A DNA stretch of 64,000 bases from Fidelibacterota bacterium (GCA_016844945.1 JAERTJ010000073.1:1-64000); one strand, 5' to 3'. Numbered from the stretch's first letter, positions 36,112 to 46,674 are shown. Notes: a model not told the origin generated them from the letters alone. Numbers and translations: made by a program.

Positions 36112-39100
36112 ATGTTAAAAAATTATCTGGAATTTTTCACCAGACACATCAAGATCACAAACTGGATTATGATTGTCATCCTCCTTGCAGGAGCCGCATC
36201 TCTGGCATCATTAAATGTACGAGTCATGCCCAAGATGGACCTACAGGGCGTCCAGGTAAATATTCCCTATCCAGGGGCTTCAGCTCGTGAAGTGGAAGAA
36301 GGCATCATCACGAAAGTTGAAGAGAGCTTACGTGGGCTGGAAGGTCTGGGACGAATTTATTCAGGGTCTCAAGATGGTTTCGGATGGGTTTACGTAGAGA
36401 TTTTACCCAGCGTTGAAATGATCAAAGCGATTGATGCAATTCGAAATGCAGTAAACTCTATTGCCACCTATCCCGTGGATGCTGAGAAGCCTGTGATATA
36501 TCAGGACACCATGTGGCAGCGAGTCGCCATGCTCACCATTTATGGAGACACCGACCTGCTGAATTTAAAGCGTATCGCAGATGAATTCAGGGATGAGTTG
36601 ACCAAAACAGGTAAGGTTAGCCTGATCCGTTCTTTTGGAACCCCACATCGCGAGATTGTCGTTGAGGTTTCTCCCACCAACCTGGAACGCTATGGGCTCA
36701 CCATTGGCGATATAGGAAATGCTATTCGGGCGACCAATCTCAACATTTCATCTGGTTCTATCCTCACCAACAGAGAGCGCATTCAGATTCGCTCATATGA
36801 AAAGAAATATGAGGCAGAGTATCTGGAAAACATTCCCATCATTTCCAGTATTGAAGGTGGGCAGGTGATGCTCAATGAGATTGCTTCTATTCGTGAGCAA
36901 TGGCCGGAGAACTGGTTTTATGAAGAAACCGATGGAAAACAAACCATCGACCTGCATGTCATGTACAGCAATGATGAAGATGTGCTGGATATTTCTGACC
37001 TCATCGAAGAAAAGATAGAAGAAGTAGAAGCCCGCTATGGTGGTCTCATTCACATAGACCAATTCATCAAGGATACCGACGAGCTGGAAGAACGCATCAT
37101 GACTCTGGTGCAAAATGGTTTTTTGGGGCTGGTCATGGTATTGATCATTCTCAGTGTTTTCTTGAATCTCAGATTGGCATTCTGGGTTGCCCTGGGTATT
37201 CCCATTAGTTTTATGGGGACCTTTTTTCTACAATGGATGATGGGAATCACCATCAATGAAATGAGTTTATTTGGACTCATTCTGGTCCTGGGAATTTTGG
37301 TTGATGACGGCATTGTAATCGGGGAATCGATCTTCTCAATTCGGGAGCGTGAGGGTAAGCTTGGAATTCAGGCTGCTGTTGCAGGTACGCTTGAAGTGAT
37401 CAAACCGGTATTTATCTCCATTCTGACCACTATGGTGGCGTTTATGCCATTCTTTGCCCTGTATGGTGATCTCCGCAATTACACCTGGCAAATTGCTTTT
37501 GGAATTGTGGTGGCTCTGGGTTTCTCACTGATTGAAGCATTCATCATTTTACCTGCTCATCTTGCTCACAGCAAAGCACTTACAAAGCCAGTAGGTGAAG
37601 GTGTTTCCAGCCCCCTACGACGTAAACTTGAAGCGAAAATCACTCACTTTATCTCAAATGTTTATGGACCGTTCCTAAAAACGATCATGGCTTATCGCTG
37701 GAGTGTGGTAGCCGCCACAGTGGCGGGTATACTGATCATGGCTGGAGCTTTTGCAGGCACCCATATCAAAGCCCAATTCTTCCCCGATATTGAGGCACCT
37801 TATGCCCAGGTCAGGATAGAACTTCCACTTGGTATTAATACCGATATTGCCAATGATATTCGCGATGAAGCCATTCAGAGATCTGTAGAATTCGGTGCGA
37901 CCCGTGGTATACCGGAAAAAGGATATGATAATGCTATTTTAAGTCAACACTCGTGGATGAATGGCAACACCATAAGTATTTTTATGGTACTCATTCCTGC
38001 GAAGGATAGAGATTATACTGTTAAAGCCTTTTCAGACGAGTTGAGTGCCGCTCTGGGCGAATTCCCTGATGCTGAGAACATTCAAGTCGGGAGCTTCAGT
38101 TTTGGGGGAAGCCCCATTTCAGTCCGTTTTCTTTCCATGGATTTTGATCAGCTATTAAAAGCCAAAGAACTCATGAAAGAGGAGCTGAAAAAAATTGACG
38201 GTATTAAGGATATCAGAGATGATACACCATTGGGAACCAATGAATTTGTAGTTACTCTAAAACCCAAGGGCAAGGCTCTGGGGCTTACTTTATATGATGT
38301 ATCCAGCCAATTGCGACAGGGATTTTATGGCCAGGAAGCCATGCGTCTGCAGCGTGGTCGTGACGAAGTAAAAATCTGGGTCCGTTTTCCAGAAGCCGAT
38401 CGTCAGAGTGTCTCTCAGATGGAAAACCTGAAAATCCGTACACCATCTGGTAGCTTCGTGCCATTTAAAGAGATTGCAGACTATCGTATGCAGCGCAGTC
38501 TCCAGCGAATCCGTCATGAAGACGGCTATCGTGCTGTTTCAATTCATGCCAATATGGACTATAACAAAAATGATCTAACCGTGGTTCAGGAGGAGTTGAA
38601 TAAAGAAATAATTCCACGGGTTTTATCCCAGGTTGACGGGGTAACCACAGCTTATGGTGGACAGAATGAGTTTGTGAGACGGTCCACTGAATCTATCCAG
38701 TTCACCTTGATTCTTGCAGTGGTAGTTATGTTTACCATCCTTATGTTTCTTATGAAATCCTATGCTCAGGCTTTTCTTGTAATTGGCTTAATCCCTCTGG
38801 GTACAGTCGGTGCCGTTGCAGGACATGCACTTATGGGGTTACCTGTATCGTTTCTGTCATTCCTCGGAATTATCGCATTAGGTGGTATAATTGTGAATGA
38901 TTCGGTCGTACTTATCGACCGTTACAACAACCTGAAACGGAAGGGTGATTTGACCCCAACAGAAGCCATTTACACAGCAGGGATACAACGATTCAGACCG
39001 ATTCTCATGACGACGCTTACCACCGCTGCAGGTTTGGCACCTCTGATTTTTCAAAAATCAGAAGGTGGACAATTCCTCGTGCCCATGGCAGTTGCAGTTG

Positions 39101-39225
39101 CCTTTGGTGTCATCTTTGGAACTTTCCTGACGCTTCTCATGCTGCCGGCGGTATTACTCATTATTGATGAGGATTTACCTTCTATGCGATCAAAGATTTC
39201 AAGTTGGTTCAGGGGTAGCGGTTGA
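36112..39225 (+). CDS. RND efflux transporter permease (HAE/AcrB superfamily)
   Basis: The 1037-residue proton-driven pump has twelve transmembrane helices in two repeats. TM1 is at about 17-35; large periplasmic loops follow TM1 and TM7. The proton-relay Asp pair in TM4 is in LILVLGILVDDGIVIGESIF. TM10-11 shows FLGIIALGGIIVNDSVVLID. RPILMTTLTTAAGLAPLIFQ is a family signature in the second half. The substrate is unknown (drugs, lipids or metals); the VDDGIV form favours the hydrophobe/amphiphile side rather than heavy-metal pumps. It forms an operon with the adaptor. Confidence 0.95.
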   Translation: MLKNYLEFFTRHIKITNWIMIVILLAGAASLASLNVRVMPKMDLQGVQVNIPYPGASAREVEEGIITKVEESLRGLEGLGRIYSGSQDGFGWVYVEILPSVEMIKAIDAIRNAVNSIATYPVDAEKPVIYQDTMWQRVAMLTIYGDTDLLNLKRIADEFRDELTKTGKVSLIRSFGTPHREIVVEVSPTNLERYGLTIGDIGNAIRATNLNISSGSILTNRERIQIRSYEKKYEAEYLENIPIISSIEGGQVMLNEIASIREQWPENWFYEETDGKQTIDLHVMYSNDEDVLDISDLIEEKIEEVEARYGGLIHIDQFIKDTDELEERIMTLVQNGFLGLVMVLIILSVFLNLRLAFWVALGIPISFMGTFFLQWMMGITINEMSLFGLILVLGILVDDGIVIGESIFSIREREGKLGIQAAVAGTLEVIKPVFISILTTMVAFMPFFALYGDLRNYTWQIAFGIVVALGFSLIEAFIILPAHLAHSKALTKPVGEGVSSPLRRKLEAKITHFISNVYGPFLKTIMAYRWSVVAATVAGILIMAGAFAGTHIKAQFFPDIEAPYAQVRIELPLGINTDIANDIRDEAIQRSVEFGATRGIPEKGYDNAILSQHSWMNGNTISIFMVLIPAKDRDYTVKAFSDELSAALGEFPDAENIQVGSFSFGGSPISVRFLSMDFDQLLKAKELMKEELKKIDGIKDIRDDTPLGTNEFVVTLKPKGKALGLTLYDVSSQLRQGFYGQEAMRLQRGRDEVKIWVRFPEADRQSVSQMENLKIRTPSGSFVPFKEIADYRMQRSLQRIRHEDGYRAVSIHANMDYNKNDLTVVQEELNKEIIPRVLSQVDGVTTAYGGQNEFVRRSTESIQFTLILAVVVMFTILMFLMKSYAQAFLVIGLIPLGTVGAVAGHALMGLPVSFLSFLGIIALGGIIVNDSVVLIDRYNNLKRKGDLTPTEAIYTAGIQRFRPILMTTLTTAAGLAPLIFQKSEGGQFLVPMAVAVAFGVIFGTFLTLLMLPAVLLIIDEDLPSMRSKISSWFRGSG

Positions 39226-39404
39226 GTTTTTGAGTTAGAGCACCTTCCCATAATACAAACCGCTAGAGTGATCTCTCCTGGACTCTCAATAAGTGCTTTC
39301 CATGAAGTACAGTTGAGCTGGCTTGCACAAAGAGATTCCATAGTATGAGACTATTTACTCACCCTGGATGATTGGTATATCAAAATTTTTTGCTAGATTG
39401 GTCT

Positions 39405-40931
39405 ATGCGAACGCCTGACCCATTTACACTTATTATCTTCGGCGGAACTGGAGATTTGTCTCATAGAAAACTCTTTCCCGCACTATATAAATTATTTCTC
39501 CAGCAGCGACTCCCACAACGTTTTAAGGTTTTGGGGCTAGGTCGAAACGAGATCTCAGATAAAGTTTTCAGAGAGCAACTCACACACTCACTCAGTGATG
39601 ATACTTCCGGTTCAAGTGAACGCGAGCAAATTCAATTCTTTCTCCAGCACGTCCATTTTCAACAGCTTGACATGTCTCATGCAGATGATTTTCAACACCT
39701 AAAGCAACGGGTTCATAGCTTTGATAAGGAGGTTCGAGATAACCTTCTTTTCTATGTAGCTACAGCACCCTCATTCTTTTCCTCTGTCGCCCGAGAACTA
39801 ACCGCGCTGGGGCTTCATAAGGAAGATGTTGGGAATCAATGGCGGCGTATCATCTTTGAAAAACCTTTTGGCAATGATCTTGAGTCAGCCCGACAGCTAA
39901 ACAATGAACTACTTGCCTGCTTTAAGGAAAACCAAATATATAGAATCGATCATTACCTGGGGAAAGAGTCTGTCCAGAATATGCTGGCGTTCAGGTTAGC
40001 CAATGGCTTGTTTAAGCCTTTATGGAATAGGCAGTTTATTCACCACATAGAGCTTACTGCAGCAGAAAGTCTCGGTGTTGAAGACCGAGGTGCTTACTAT
40101 GATCCTTCTGGTGCCATGCGGGATATGGTACAAAATCATTTACTTCAACTGCTGGCAATCATTGCCATGGAGCCACCTTCACACTTCGACTCAACCTCAA
40201 TTCGTGATGAAAAAGTCAAAGTCCTTAAGTCCTTGCGTCCCATCACTGAAACAGAGATTCCGACTCACACGGTGAGAGGTCAATACATTGCCTCTACCAT
40301 CCGTGGTGAAAGAGTTCCTGGTTATCGAACTGAACCTGATGTACCGGAAAGTTCTTCAACTGAGACCTATATTGCTCTCAAAGCGTATATCGATAATGAA
40401 CGATGGCAGGATGTTCCCTTTTATATCCGTACCGGGAAACGTCTCCCTACGCGCGTCACTGAAGTAGTCATTCATTTTAATGGACCTGGTCACCAGATAT
40501 TCAACGATATTGACACACAAAGTATGGGTGGAAACCAGCTTGTGCTGCGAATACAACCTGATGAGGGAGTTCTTTTGAAGTTTGGGTTAAAAGTACCTGG
40601 AGCCGGATATCAAATAGCCCCCGTCGGAATGGATTTTCATTATTCTGATCTGAGTGAGTCAGAACTTCCAGAAGCATATGAAAGGCTGATCCTGGATGCA
40701 TTAATTGGTGATTCCACGCTCTTTTCCAGAGCCGATGCTGTTGAGGCATCCTGGGCATTTGTGGACCCAATCATACACTATTGGAACACACATTCAGAGA
40801 GCAAGTTATATGGATATCCAGCAGGAACCTGGGGTCCGCCAGAAAGTCTTGACCTTTTCGAGGAAACAGAAGAAGATTGGCGCTATCCCTGCAAAAATCT
40901 CAGTAGTGATGACAGTTATTGTGAGTTATAA
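39405..40931 (+). CDS. zwf: glucose-6-phosphate 1-dehydrogenase
   Basis: The NADP-dependent enzyme makes 6-phosphogluconolactone, feeding the oxidative pentose phosphate path. ATG at 39405 gives the family opening PFTLIIFGGTGDLSHRKLFP; an in-frame TTG at 39372 would add 11 residues without similarity. The active-site signature RIDHYLGKESVQNM and IFEKPFGNDLESA are present. The C-terminal WAFVDPIIHYWNTHSESKLY segment is normal. No strong ribosome site precedes either start. It abuts pgl with no gap (TAAATG). Confidence 0.95.
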   Translation: MRTPDPFTLIIFGGTGDLSHRKLFPALYKLFLQQRLPQRFKVLGLGRNEISDKVFREQLTHSLSDDTSGSSEREQIQFFLQHVHFQQLDMSHADDFQHLKQRVHSFDKEVRDNLLFYVATAPSFFSSVARELTALGLHKEDVGNQWRRIIFEKPFGNDLESARQLNNELLACFKENQIYRIDHYLGKESVQNMLAFRLANGLFKPLWNRQFIHHIELTAAESLGVEDRGAYYDPSGAMRDMVQNHLLQLLAIIAMEPPSHFDSTSIRDEKVKVLKSLRPITETEIPTHTVRGQYIASTIRGERVPGYRTEPDVPESSSTETYIALKAYIDNERWQDVPFYIRTGKRLPTRVTEVVIHFNGPGHQIFNDIDTQSMGGNQLVLRIQPDEGVLLKFGLKVPGAGYQIAPVGMDFHYSDLSESELPEAYERLILDALIGDSTLFSRADAVEASWAFVDPIIHYWNTHSESKLYGYPAGTWGPPESLDLFEETEEDWRYPCKNLSSDDSYCEL

Positions 40932-41669
40932 ATGAAACGCGCTAATATTTTTCCAGATATTGAACAGTTAAATACCGCTTTGGCTCGGAAAATAGTGGAT
41001 GTGCTTGAGAATGACCTAAAAGCTGGTGATCAAACCTTAAACCTGGCACTTTCTGGCGGCAGAACACCTATTGGTTTATTGGCTCGACTAATCGAGAAGC
41101 ACAGTGAATCAAACATATGGCCGCATGTTTGTGTGTATTGGGTAGATGAACGTCATGTCCCTTTTGATCATCCCGAGAGCAATTATGGAAACGCTCGACC
41201 TTTCATTGAAGCGCTTGGTATTCCCCAGGGTCAAATCTATCCTATGGGGGAGAACCCAGATACAAGCGAGGCTGCGCGAGAGTATCATAAATTAATTAGC
41301 GGTATTCAGACTGATGGTAATCTTGGTGATTCGCTTTTTAATTTGACACTGTTAGGCCTGGGTCCAGACGGTCATTTCGCATCGCTGTTTCCAGGGACTG
41401 ACCACTTAAATGACTCCGTATTGGCTAAAGCGGCTATCCAACCCGAATCAGGGCAGTCTCGGATAAGCCTGACACTACCAGCGCTGAATCGTTCCCGATG
41501 TTGCATTTTTATGGCAAGCGGGGGATCAAAAGCAGAAATTATATCCAAGATTTTTACTCTCGGCAAAGATTCTCGCTACCCTGCATCTCTGCTTGATACA
41601 ACTAAACCGGCTCTCTGGTATATGGATGAGGCTGCAGCAGGACTATTGGATCTTGGATCAACCTCGTAA
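40932..41669 (+). CDS. pgl: 6-phosphogluconolactonase
   Basis: The 245-residue protein hydrolyses the lactone made by Zwf. It is of the DevB/NagB-like fold with LNLALSGGRTPIGLLARLIE, VYWVDERHVPFDHPESNYGN and LLGLGPDGHFASLFPG, all conserved in bacterial 6-phosphogluconolactonases. The start codon follows the zwf stop directly, so translation is coupled. No gnd follows; the adjacent gene is convergent and unrelated. Confidence 0.94.
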   Translation: MKRANIFPDIEQLNTALARKIVDVLENDLKAGDQTLNLALSGGRTPIGLLARLIEKHSESNIWPHVCVYWVDERHVPFDHPESNYGNARPFIEALGIPQGQIYPMGENPDTSEAAREYHKLISGIQTDGNLGDSLFNLTLLGLGPDGHFASLFPGTDHLNDSVLAKAAIQPESGQSRISLTLPALNRSRCCIFMASGGSKAEIISKIFTLGKDSRYPASLLDTTKPALWYMDEAAAGLLDLGSTS

Positions 41670-41705
41670 TTGACCCATTGACAGGCTCACTGTCCAGGGA
41701 CGGCA

Positions 41706-42362
41706 TCAATCCTCATCCCACTGAAAATCTTCATCAACAACCTTCCACATGTACCATGATGCAACAGACCGATACGGTTTCCAATGTTCTGTGAGTACAA
41801 GCATTTCAGCTGGATCAGGATGATGATCAAGTTTGAAGAATGCTTTCAATCCATTCTTTATCCCCTGGTCATTTAATGGTAAAATATCCAGACGGGCAAG
41901 CGTGAAAATCATAAACATATCAGCTGTCCACTGTCCCACACCACGAATGCTGGTGAGTCTGGCTGAAACATCCTCATCTGACAGGTCATCCATATCGTTA
42001 CCCAGAAAATCAGGGTCAGAGAAGGCCTGGGCAATTCCCACAACATATTCAGACTTGCGTTGAGATAGACCTGCCTGTCTAATTTCGGCTGGGCTCGCCT
42101 GTGCAAGCACCTGAGGAGAGGGGAATTCTGTATCTGGAAATAGTGCCAGAAAACGCTCACGGATTGCCCGCGCCGCCTTCCAGGATATCTGTTGGGAAAT
42201 TATGGAACGGACCAGAGCCTGGTAAGGGTCTCCACCGCGCCCTAATTCAGGGGGACCAAAAATGTCAATGAGTCTTTTTAGCTTTGTGTCAGATTCAGCC
42301 AACTTTCTACTGGCTGTCTTCATAATCGACTTGTGGGCTATTTCCTCTTGGGGGGTATTCAT
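41706..42362 (-). CDS. DNA-3-methyladenine glycosylase II (AlkA-like, HhH-GPD)
   Basis: The protein removes alkylated bases. The helix-hairpin-helix and GPD region is LTSIRGVGQWTADMFMIFTL followed by LDILPLNDQGI, with the catalytic Asp in PLNDQG. YQALVRSIISQQISWKAARA is the usual N-terminal domain segment. The open frame extends to a GTG at 42440, but the ATG at 42362, preceded by GGAGAG, gives a 218-residue protein without a non-homologous extension. It lacks the N-terminal TBP-like domain of E. coli AlkA. It is convergent with pgl and divergent from the cytochrome gene. Confidence 0.88.
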   Translation of the reverse strand: MNTPQEEIAHKSIMKTASRKLAESDTKLKRLIDIFGPPELGRGGDPYQALVRSIISQQISWKAARAIRERFLALFPDTEFPSPQVLAQASPAEIRQAGLSQRKSEYVVGIAQAFSDPDFLGNDMDDLSDEDVSARLTSIRGVGQWTADMFMIFTLARLDILPLNDQGIKNGLKAFFKLDHHPDPAEMLVLTEHWKPYRSVASWYMWKVVDEDFQWDED

Positions 42363-42501
42363 TATTATAGCTCTCCATTTAATGACAATTGACTGCTTCA
42401 TTCGATTCCACAGGTCTGCTACCTCGCGCAAAAGTAGCACGGAATGACTCTTTAAGCATGAGTTTTACCAAATTCAAGATAAATTAATATCTTGATAATG
42501 C

Positions 42502-42530
42502 TTGCCTTAACTAAATGTGATAATTATTAT
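42502..42530 (+). promoter_or_regulatory. promoter of the cytochrome c gene
   Basis: A -35-like TTGCCT (42502-42507) is followed after 17 bases by TATTAT (42525-42530), five of six for a -10 element. The -10 lies inside a perfect Fur-type palindrome. The distance to the ATG (42664) leaves a leader of about 125 bases in which nothing else is recognised. Confidence 0.5.
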
Positions 42531-42535
42531 CACAT
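42515..42535. promoter_or_regulatory. Fur-family (7-1-7) operator-like palindrome
   Basis: The core TGATAATTATTATCA (42518-42532) matches the TGATAATnATTATCA 7-1-7 Fur box at every defined position. Symmetry extends to TGTGATAATTATTATCACA and one further A/T pair on each side (21 bp in all). It covers the -10 of the candidate cytochrome c promoter, an ideal repression site. Ferric uptake regulator or a relative (PerR, Zur) is the likely ligand; which one cannot be said. Confidence 0.6.
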
Positions 42536-42663
42536 GAATCAATTTTATACAAGCGGGGATATACAGGATAGGGATATCAGTGTCTTCACCTGGTACGTTC
42601 ATTTTAACAGTGGATACAAACTTTACTGTATGAATCATTCAATGAGGAAAGGGATCGATAGAT

Positions 42664-43656
42664 ATGAAATCATTTTTAACCATTCTGAAATGGATTAGTG
42701 GCGGTTTAGGTATACTCGTGATATGCTTCATCATTTTTGCAAACGTTCGGGGTGGTCGAACTTTTGATGCCCCACTACCAGACCTTGCCGCAAGCCAGGA
42801 TTCTTCAGTAATTGCACGAGGTAAGTACCTTGTATATGGACCCGGTCATTGTGCCACCTGCCATATGCCCATGGATAAACATGCTGAAGTGGAAGCTGGT
42901 GCAGAATTACCCCTGATCGGCGGTTTTGAACTAGCTATTCCGCCAGGGATTTTCCGAGCTCCTAATCTAACACCAGACGTCGAGACGGGTATTGGTTCTT
43001 TCAGTGATGGTCATCTAGCGCGTGCTTTGCGATACTCAGTGAGAGAGGATGGCCGATCTCTTTTTCCCTTTATGCCCTTCCAGGATATGAGTGATGAAGA
43101 TATTGTCGCGATTATCTCATTCTTACGCTCACAACCCCCTGTTCATAACCCTATGGAGACAACGGAGTTATCGTTTTTAGGGAAAACTGCGGTAGCATTT
43201 AATCTCATAGGACCTGTGCATCCTACAAAGACGCCGCCTCGTGCTGTCAAGATAGATTCGACGATTGAGTATGGTGAGTATGTTGCCAACGCCATTGCTA
43301 ACTGCAGGGGGTGTCACACCACGCGAGACTTGAAAACCGGAGCCTTTATTGGTATTGATTTTGCCGGTGGGATGATCATGAAAGATGATCCAATCGCGAA
43401 CGGCTACTCCTTCATTTCTCCGAATATCACACCTCACCTTACAGATGGAGTGATGACACATTGGAGCGAATCAACTTTTATTAATCGATTTAAAGCAGGT
43501 CGGATTCACCAGGGATCACCCATGCCCTGGGGAGCTTTTTCCATTATGACTGACCTAGAGCTGAAAGCGGTTTATCGCTATCTACAAGCCCTTGATCCTG
43601 CTCCCGGGAAGTTTACAAAAACAGTCTTTGCCCCAGGAGATGTGCTTCCGGGTTAA
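42664..43656 (+). CDS. membrane-anchored dihaem cytochrome c
   Basis: The 330-residue protein has one N-terminal transmembrane segment (about 8-27) and two cytochrome c domains facing the periplasm. Haem-binding motifs are CATCH (Cys63, Cys66, His67) and CRGCH (Cys214, Cys217, His218). Candidate axial Met residues are in FPFMPFQDMSDED and GSPMPWGAFSIM. The arrangement resembles the cytochrome subunits of membrane dehydrogenases, but no dehydrogenase gene is adjacent. A Fur-type operator overlaps its promoter, so iron-dependent expression is plausible. Confidence 0.9.
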   Translation: MKSFLTILKWISGGLGILVICFIIFANVRGGRTFDAPLPDLAASQDSSVIARGKYLVYGPGHCATCHMPMDKHAEVEAGAELPLIGGFELAIPPGIFRAPNLTPDVETGIGSFSDGHLARALRYSVREDGRSLFPFMPFQDMSDEDIVAIISFLRSQPPVHNPMETTELSFLGKTAVAFNLIGPVHPTKTPPRAVKIDSTIEYGEYVANAIANCRGCHTTRDLKTGAFIGIDFAGGMIMKDDPIANGYSFISPNITPHLTDGVMTHWSESTFINRFKAGRIHQGSPMPWGAFSIMTDLELKAVYRYLQALDPAPGKFTKTVFAPGDVLPG

Positions 43657-43679
43657 CTTAAATTCAGCTGTAATGACCA

Positions 43680-46597
43680 CTATTTCATCAAAAGTAATTT
43701 GATGGTTTGGCTGGATCCATTCACCGTCAATGCAGCAAAATAAATTCCGGTTGCAGCGTCTTTCGGAGTCCACTCTACCTGAAACTGCCCCGCCGAATGA
43801 TGCCCTTCAATCAAGGTCTCAAGTCGTTGCCCCAGCACATTGAATATTTCAATTTTCACGGGACCGGATTGACCTAATTCATAACGCAAGGTAGTCGTTG
43901 GGTTAAAAGGGTTGGGATAATTACTAAACAGGTTGAAAACTGCTGGTTTAACATCTGACTCCATCACCGAAACGGGTGGATCCACAGCATTTGGACCAAC
44001 GTCTGTTGCGGTTAATGGTCTTCTCGTGATGGGATTGATTGAGTACTCATCTGCTCCAACATCGTTGGGGGTAATACGTGATTGTCCATGAATATCCCGT
44101 GTGATGTTCAGGTGGCTGGTAAGAGCCGCATTAATGGCTGGACTACTGGCACTCAAAAACCACAAACTGTCGCTTTCCGTCGCCGCATATTCCAGCATGG
44201 GATCAATTTGATTGATTTCAGTTGAAGTTGCTGCCATTCCCAGAGCAAAGCCGTTTTGGGGATACATGATATTGCCTTCCCAGGTAAAATTGTTAGGCTG
44301 GTTTATGATTTCGATGAGATCCCCTTGTCCACCAATCACAAGATTATTGACCATAGTCACATTCCGGGGCTCTCTGGTCCAGGAATTATCACCGCGTCCA
44401 TATCCTATCTCAATGTTTGAGTAATTATTGACCAAGGTGTTGTGTGCAATGGTGGCATTATCGACTCGCCAGTGGGCACTGAGAGATCCAGTATCTGTAT
44501 CTCCATTTGTAAGCGTAATGGCTGCATCCCAGCGATAGCCTGTCAGCCCTTCAAAATAATTGTTATATATTTTGTGGTTGCGGGCATAAATACGGACACC
44601 GCCTGTACCGACCTTTCCCTCACCCAGAAAATAATTGTCATGCACCACAGAGCCATCCCCATGCCGCAATGAGACAGTACCCTGTGAACTTCTGATGGTG
44701 TTATATCTAACTGTATCCTTACAACTCTTAATTGAAATGATTTCAGGGTCACCATCGCAATCTTCAAACAGGTTGTACTCGATAAGTGTGAATCCATCTG
44801 TGAGAGACAGTTGACTCCAGCCTACACGAATGGCTTCCATTTCATTGTCATGACGGGGTCCAATATTATAGAAATAGTTATGATCGATACGGTCATGTTG
44901 AGAGACATTGTCTCCACCATCAATGGTGATAAAATTGCCCAGCTGGTGTTTATCCCTGAAGGTATTGTGATCGATCCGGTTATGGTGGCTGAGTAGGGTG
45001 GCATCGTCCCAGACACCCCCAATATAAACCCACTTACCACTCTCGCCTTCTGTCTCTGTTAACTGAAAGGTGTTGCGGGTGATGCGGATATTATTGCTGG
45101 CTTCAAGCTTAATTACCGTGTACCGATCAGAAGTAAATCGAAAACCCTCAATTTGAATGTAAGCTGCCCGTCTCAAATTGAAATATGACTCACCAGCAAT
45201 GACGGCCTGACCAATATTTGCAGCACGGATAATGATAGGCTGTCCTGGTAGGCCTGCCTTGTCCTGGATGGAAATGCTACCCGGATCATAAGTTCCATCA
45301 GCCAGTTCAATAATATCCCCAGGACGAAGATCATCATCTTCACAGATATCTTCAAAATCAGTTGCTGTTGAAACCTCATATATAGTCGGTGGTGTATCAT
45401 CATACACAACCGTAGCGCCTATCTGCATGTCACTTGTTACCAGGAAGGATTGCTCCAGATCCGTTCCTGACAAATCATCAGTCCATCCTGTATTCATATA
45501 ACTGGGAGGGAGGCACAAGCTGGCGGTTACTTCGGTCAGGTTATAGTAGATACCTCCTGGTGGATCCAGTGATATTGTACCAAATGCGGGCTGGGTGACA
45601 GTAACAGTATATTGTGCAGGAGGATTATCGGGGTCGATTCCAACAGTGGCTCCGATCTGCATATCCGAGGTAATGGTAAATGTTTTTTCCAGCTCGGTAC
45701 CGCTGAGATCGCCTGTCCAGCCCTCATTGAGATAGCCCTCAGGAAGGGTGAATGTGGCTGTGACTTCGCTACTATCAGGGTAGACATCCAATCTGGATCA
45801 AGACTTATTGAGCCACTGTTGGGATCCTCAACATCAATGGTATGAGTAATCAGTAGGACAGGGAAGGTGACGTCTGGGATAGGTGTTGTGCTGATGTATA
45901 TGTCATCCATATCGGCATCGAGACTCCCTGATGCACTGTCATATCCCAGGTTAAACCTCAGACCATGATACTCTTTAACCCCGGCAGGTCGAGTTCCAGA
46001 GGCTGTTGGTGTATAGGTTTCTCAAAAGGATGCAGATACTGCTTCCCTTCCATTAAAAATGACCTGGTAGCCAGCATTGTTATAGTCGACCCGAGCACTG
46101 ATACGATTCCATGTACCAAACGTATAATTACCAATGTACGCTCTTGACCCACCATTAAATATCTGGGCTGTACCACCACTCCCTTCCGGCGTATCGAATT
46201 CAATCACAAAGGTGCGTTTCTCACTTCCCCCAAACAAATCATACCCACTGATGGCAAAGTCTTTTTCTGCCATAGCGTTGATCTTTACAAACATATCTAC
46301 ATATACAATACCTGTCACTCCTGGCTCAGAGCTGCCATAGCTAATGTTGTGCACCACCATTGATTGACTGTTTGCAACAAAATTTAAACTTTGAGATCCA
46401 GTATGTACCCGTGATGCCTCATTGACCACAGTTGCAGTTCCAGTCTCGATGTCCCAATCACCCTGACCGTTGATACTACCAAGAGCATTTGATTCAAAGG
46501 AAGTGATGAGGATGTCTTGCGCATTCAATTGTAGAACTGATAGTAAGGATAATACTGTAATAACTAGTGTGCTTTTGTGGATTCTGTTAATCTTCAA
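43680..46597 (-). pseudogene. exported parallel-beta-helix (lyase-like) protein gene, broken by stop and frameshift
   Basis: The gene reads as one product in three pieces. Piece one (TTG start about 46597, signal LKINRIHKSTLVITVLSLLS) has a lectin/jelly-roll-like domain and stops at TGA 46022-46024 after NGREAVSASF. The same frame continues at once with ETYTPTASGTRPAGVKEYHG to about 45790, where SGSISLDPD shifts frame into LDVYPDSSEVTATF. Piece three (43680-45791) has two further SISLDP-type repeats. It then has a right-handed beta-helix of the chondroitinase B/alginate lyase type (LADGTYDPGSISIQDKAGLP, HNRIDHNTF) and a sorting domain (NYPNPFNPTTTLRYELGQSG). It is a pseudogene, or two sequencing errors lie within 240 bases. 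Confidence 0.75.
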
Positions 46598-46638
46598 GGG
46601 GTTTCCCCTATAATTCGTTTTTAACTGCAAAATAACCA

Positions 46639-46674
46639 ACCAATAATGTGTATGACAACATACACATTATTGGT
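46639..46674. repeat. 16-bp perfect hairpin with ACAA tetraloop
   Basis: CCAATAATGTGTATG (46640-46654) and CATACACATTATTGG (46659-46673) pair perfectly, with one further A-T pair outside, around the loop ACAA. It lies 42 bases upstream of the TTG start of the broken lyase-like gene and about 300 bases after the C25 protease gene. No T-run flanks it on either strand, so a classical terminator is unlikely. It could be an mRNA 5' structure or a small dispersed element. Confidence 0.55.

Noticed and set aside
42515-42535. CRP/FNR site in the cytochrome promoter
   Set aside because: TGTGA and TCACA are present but separated by 9 bases instead of 6, and the FNR spacing does not fit. The 7-1-7 Fur core matches exactly.
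46022-46024. TGA as selenocysteine or reassigned codon in the lyase-like gene
   Set aside because: Many genes here (ilvD, proB and others) end at TGA, no SECIS-like hairpin was evident, and a second lesion (frameshift) lies close by. Decay or sequence error is simpler.
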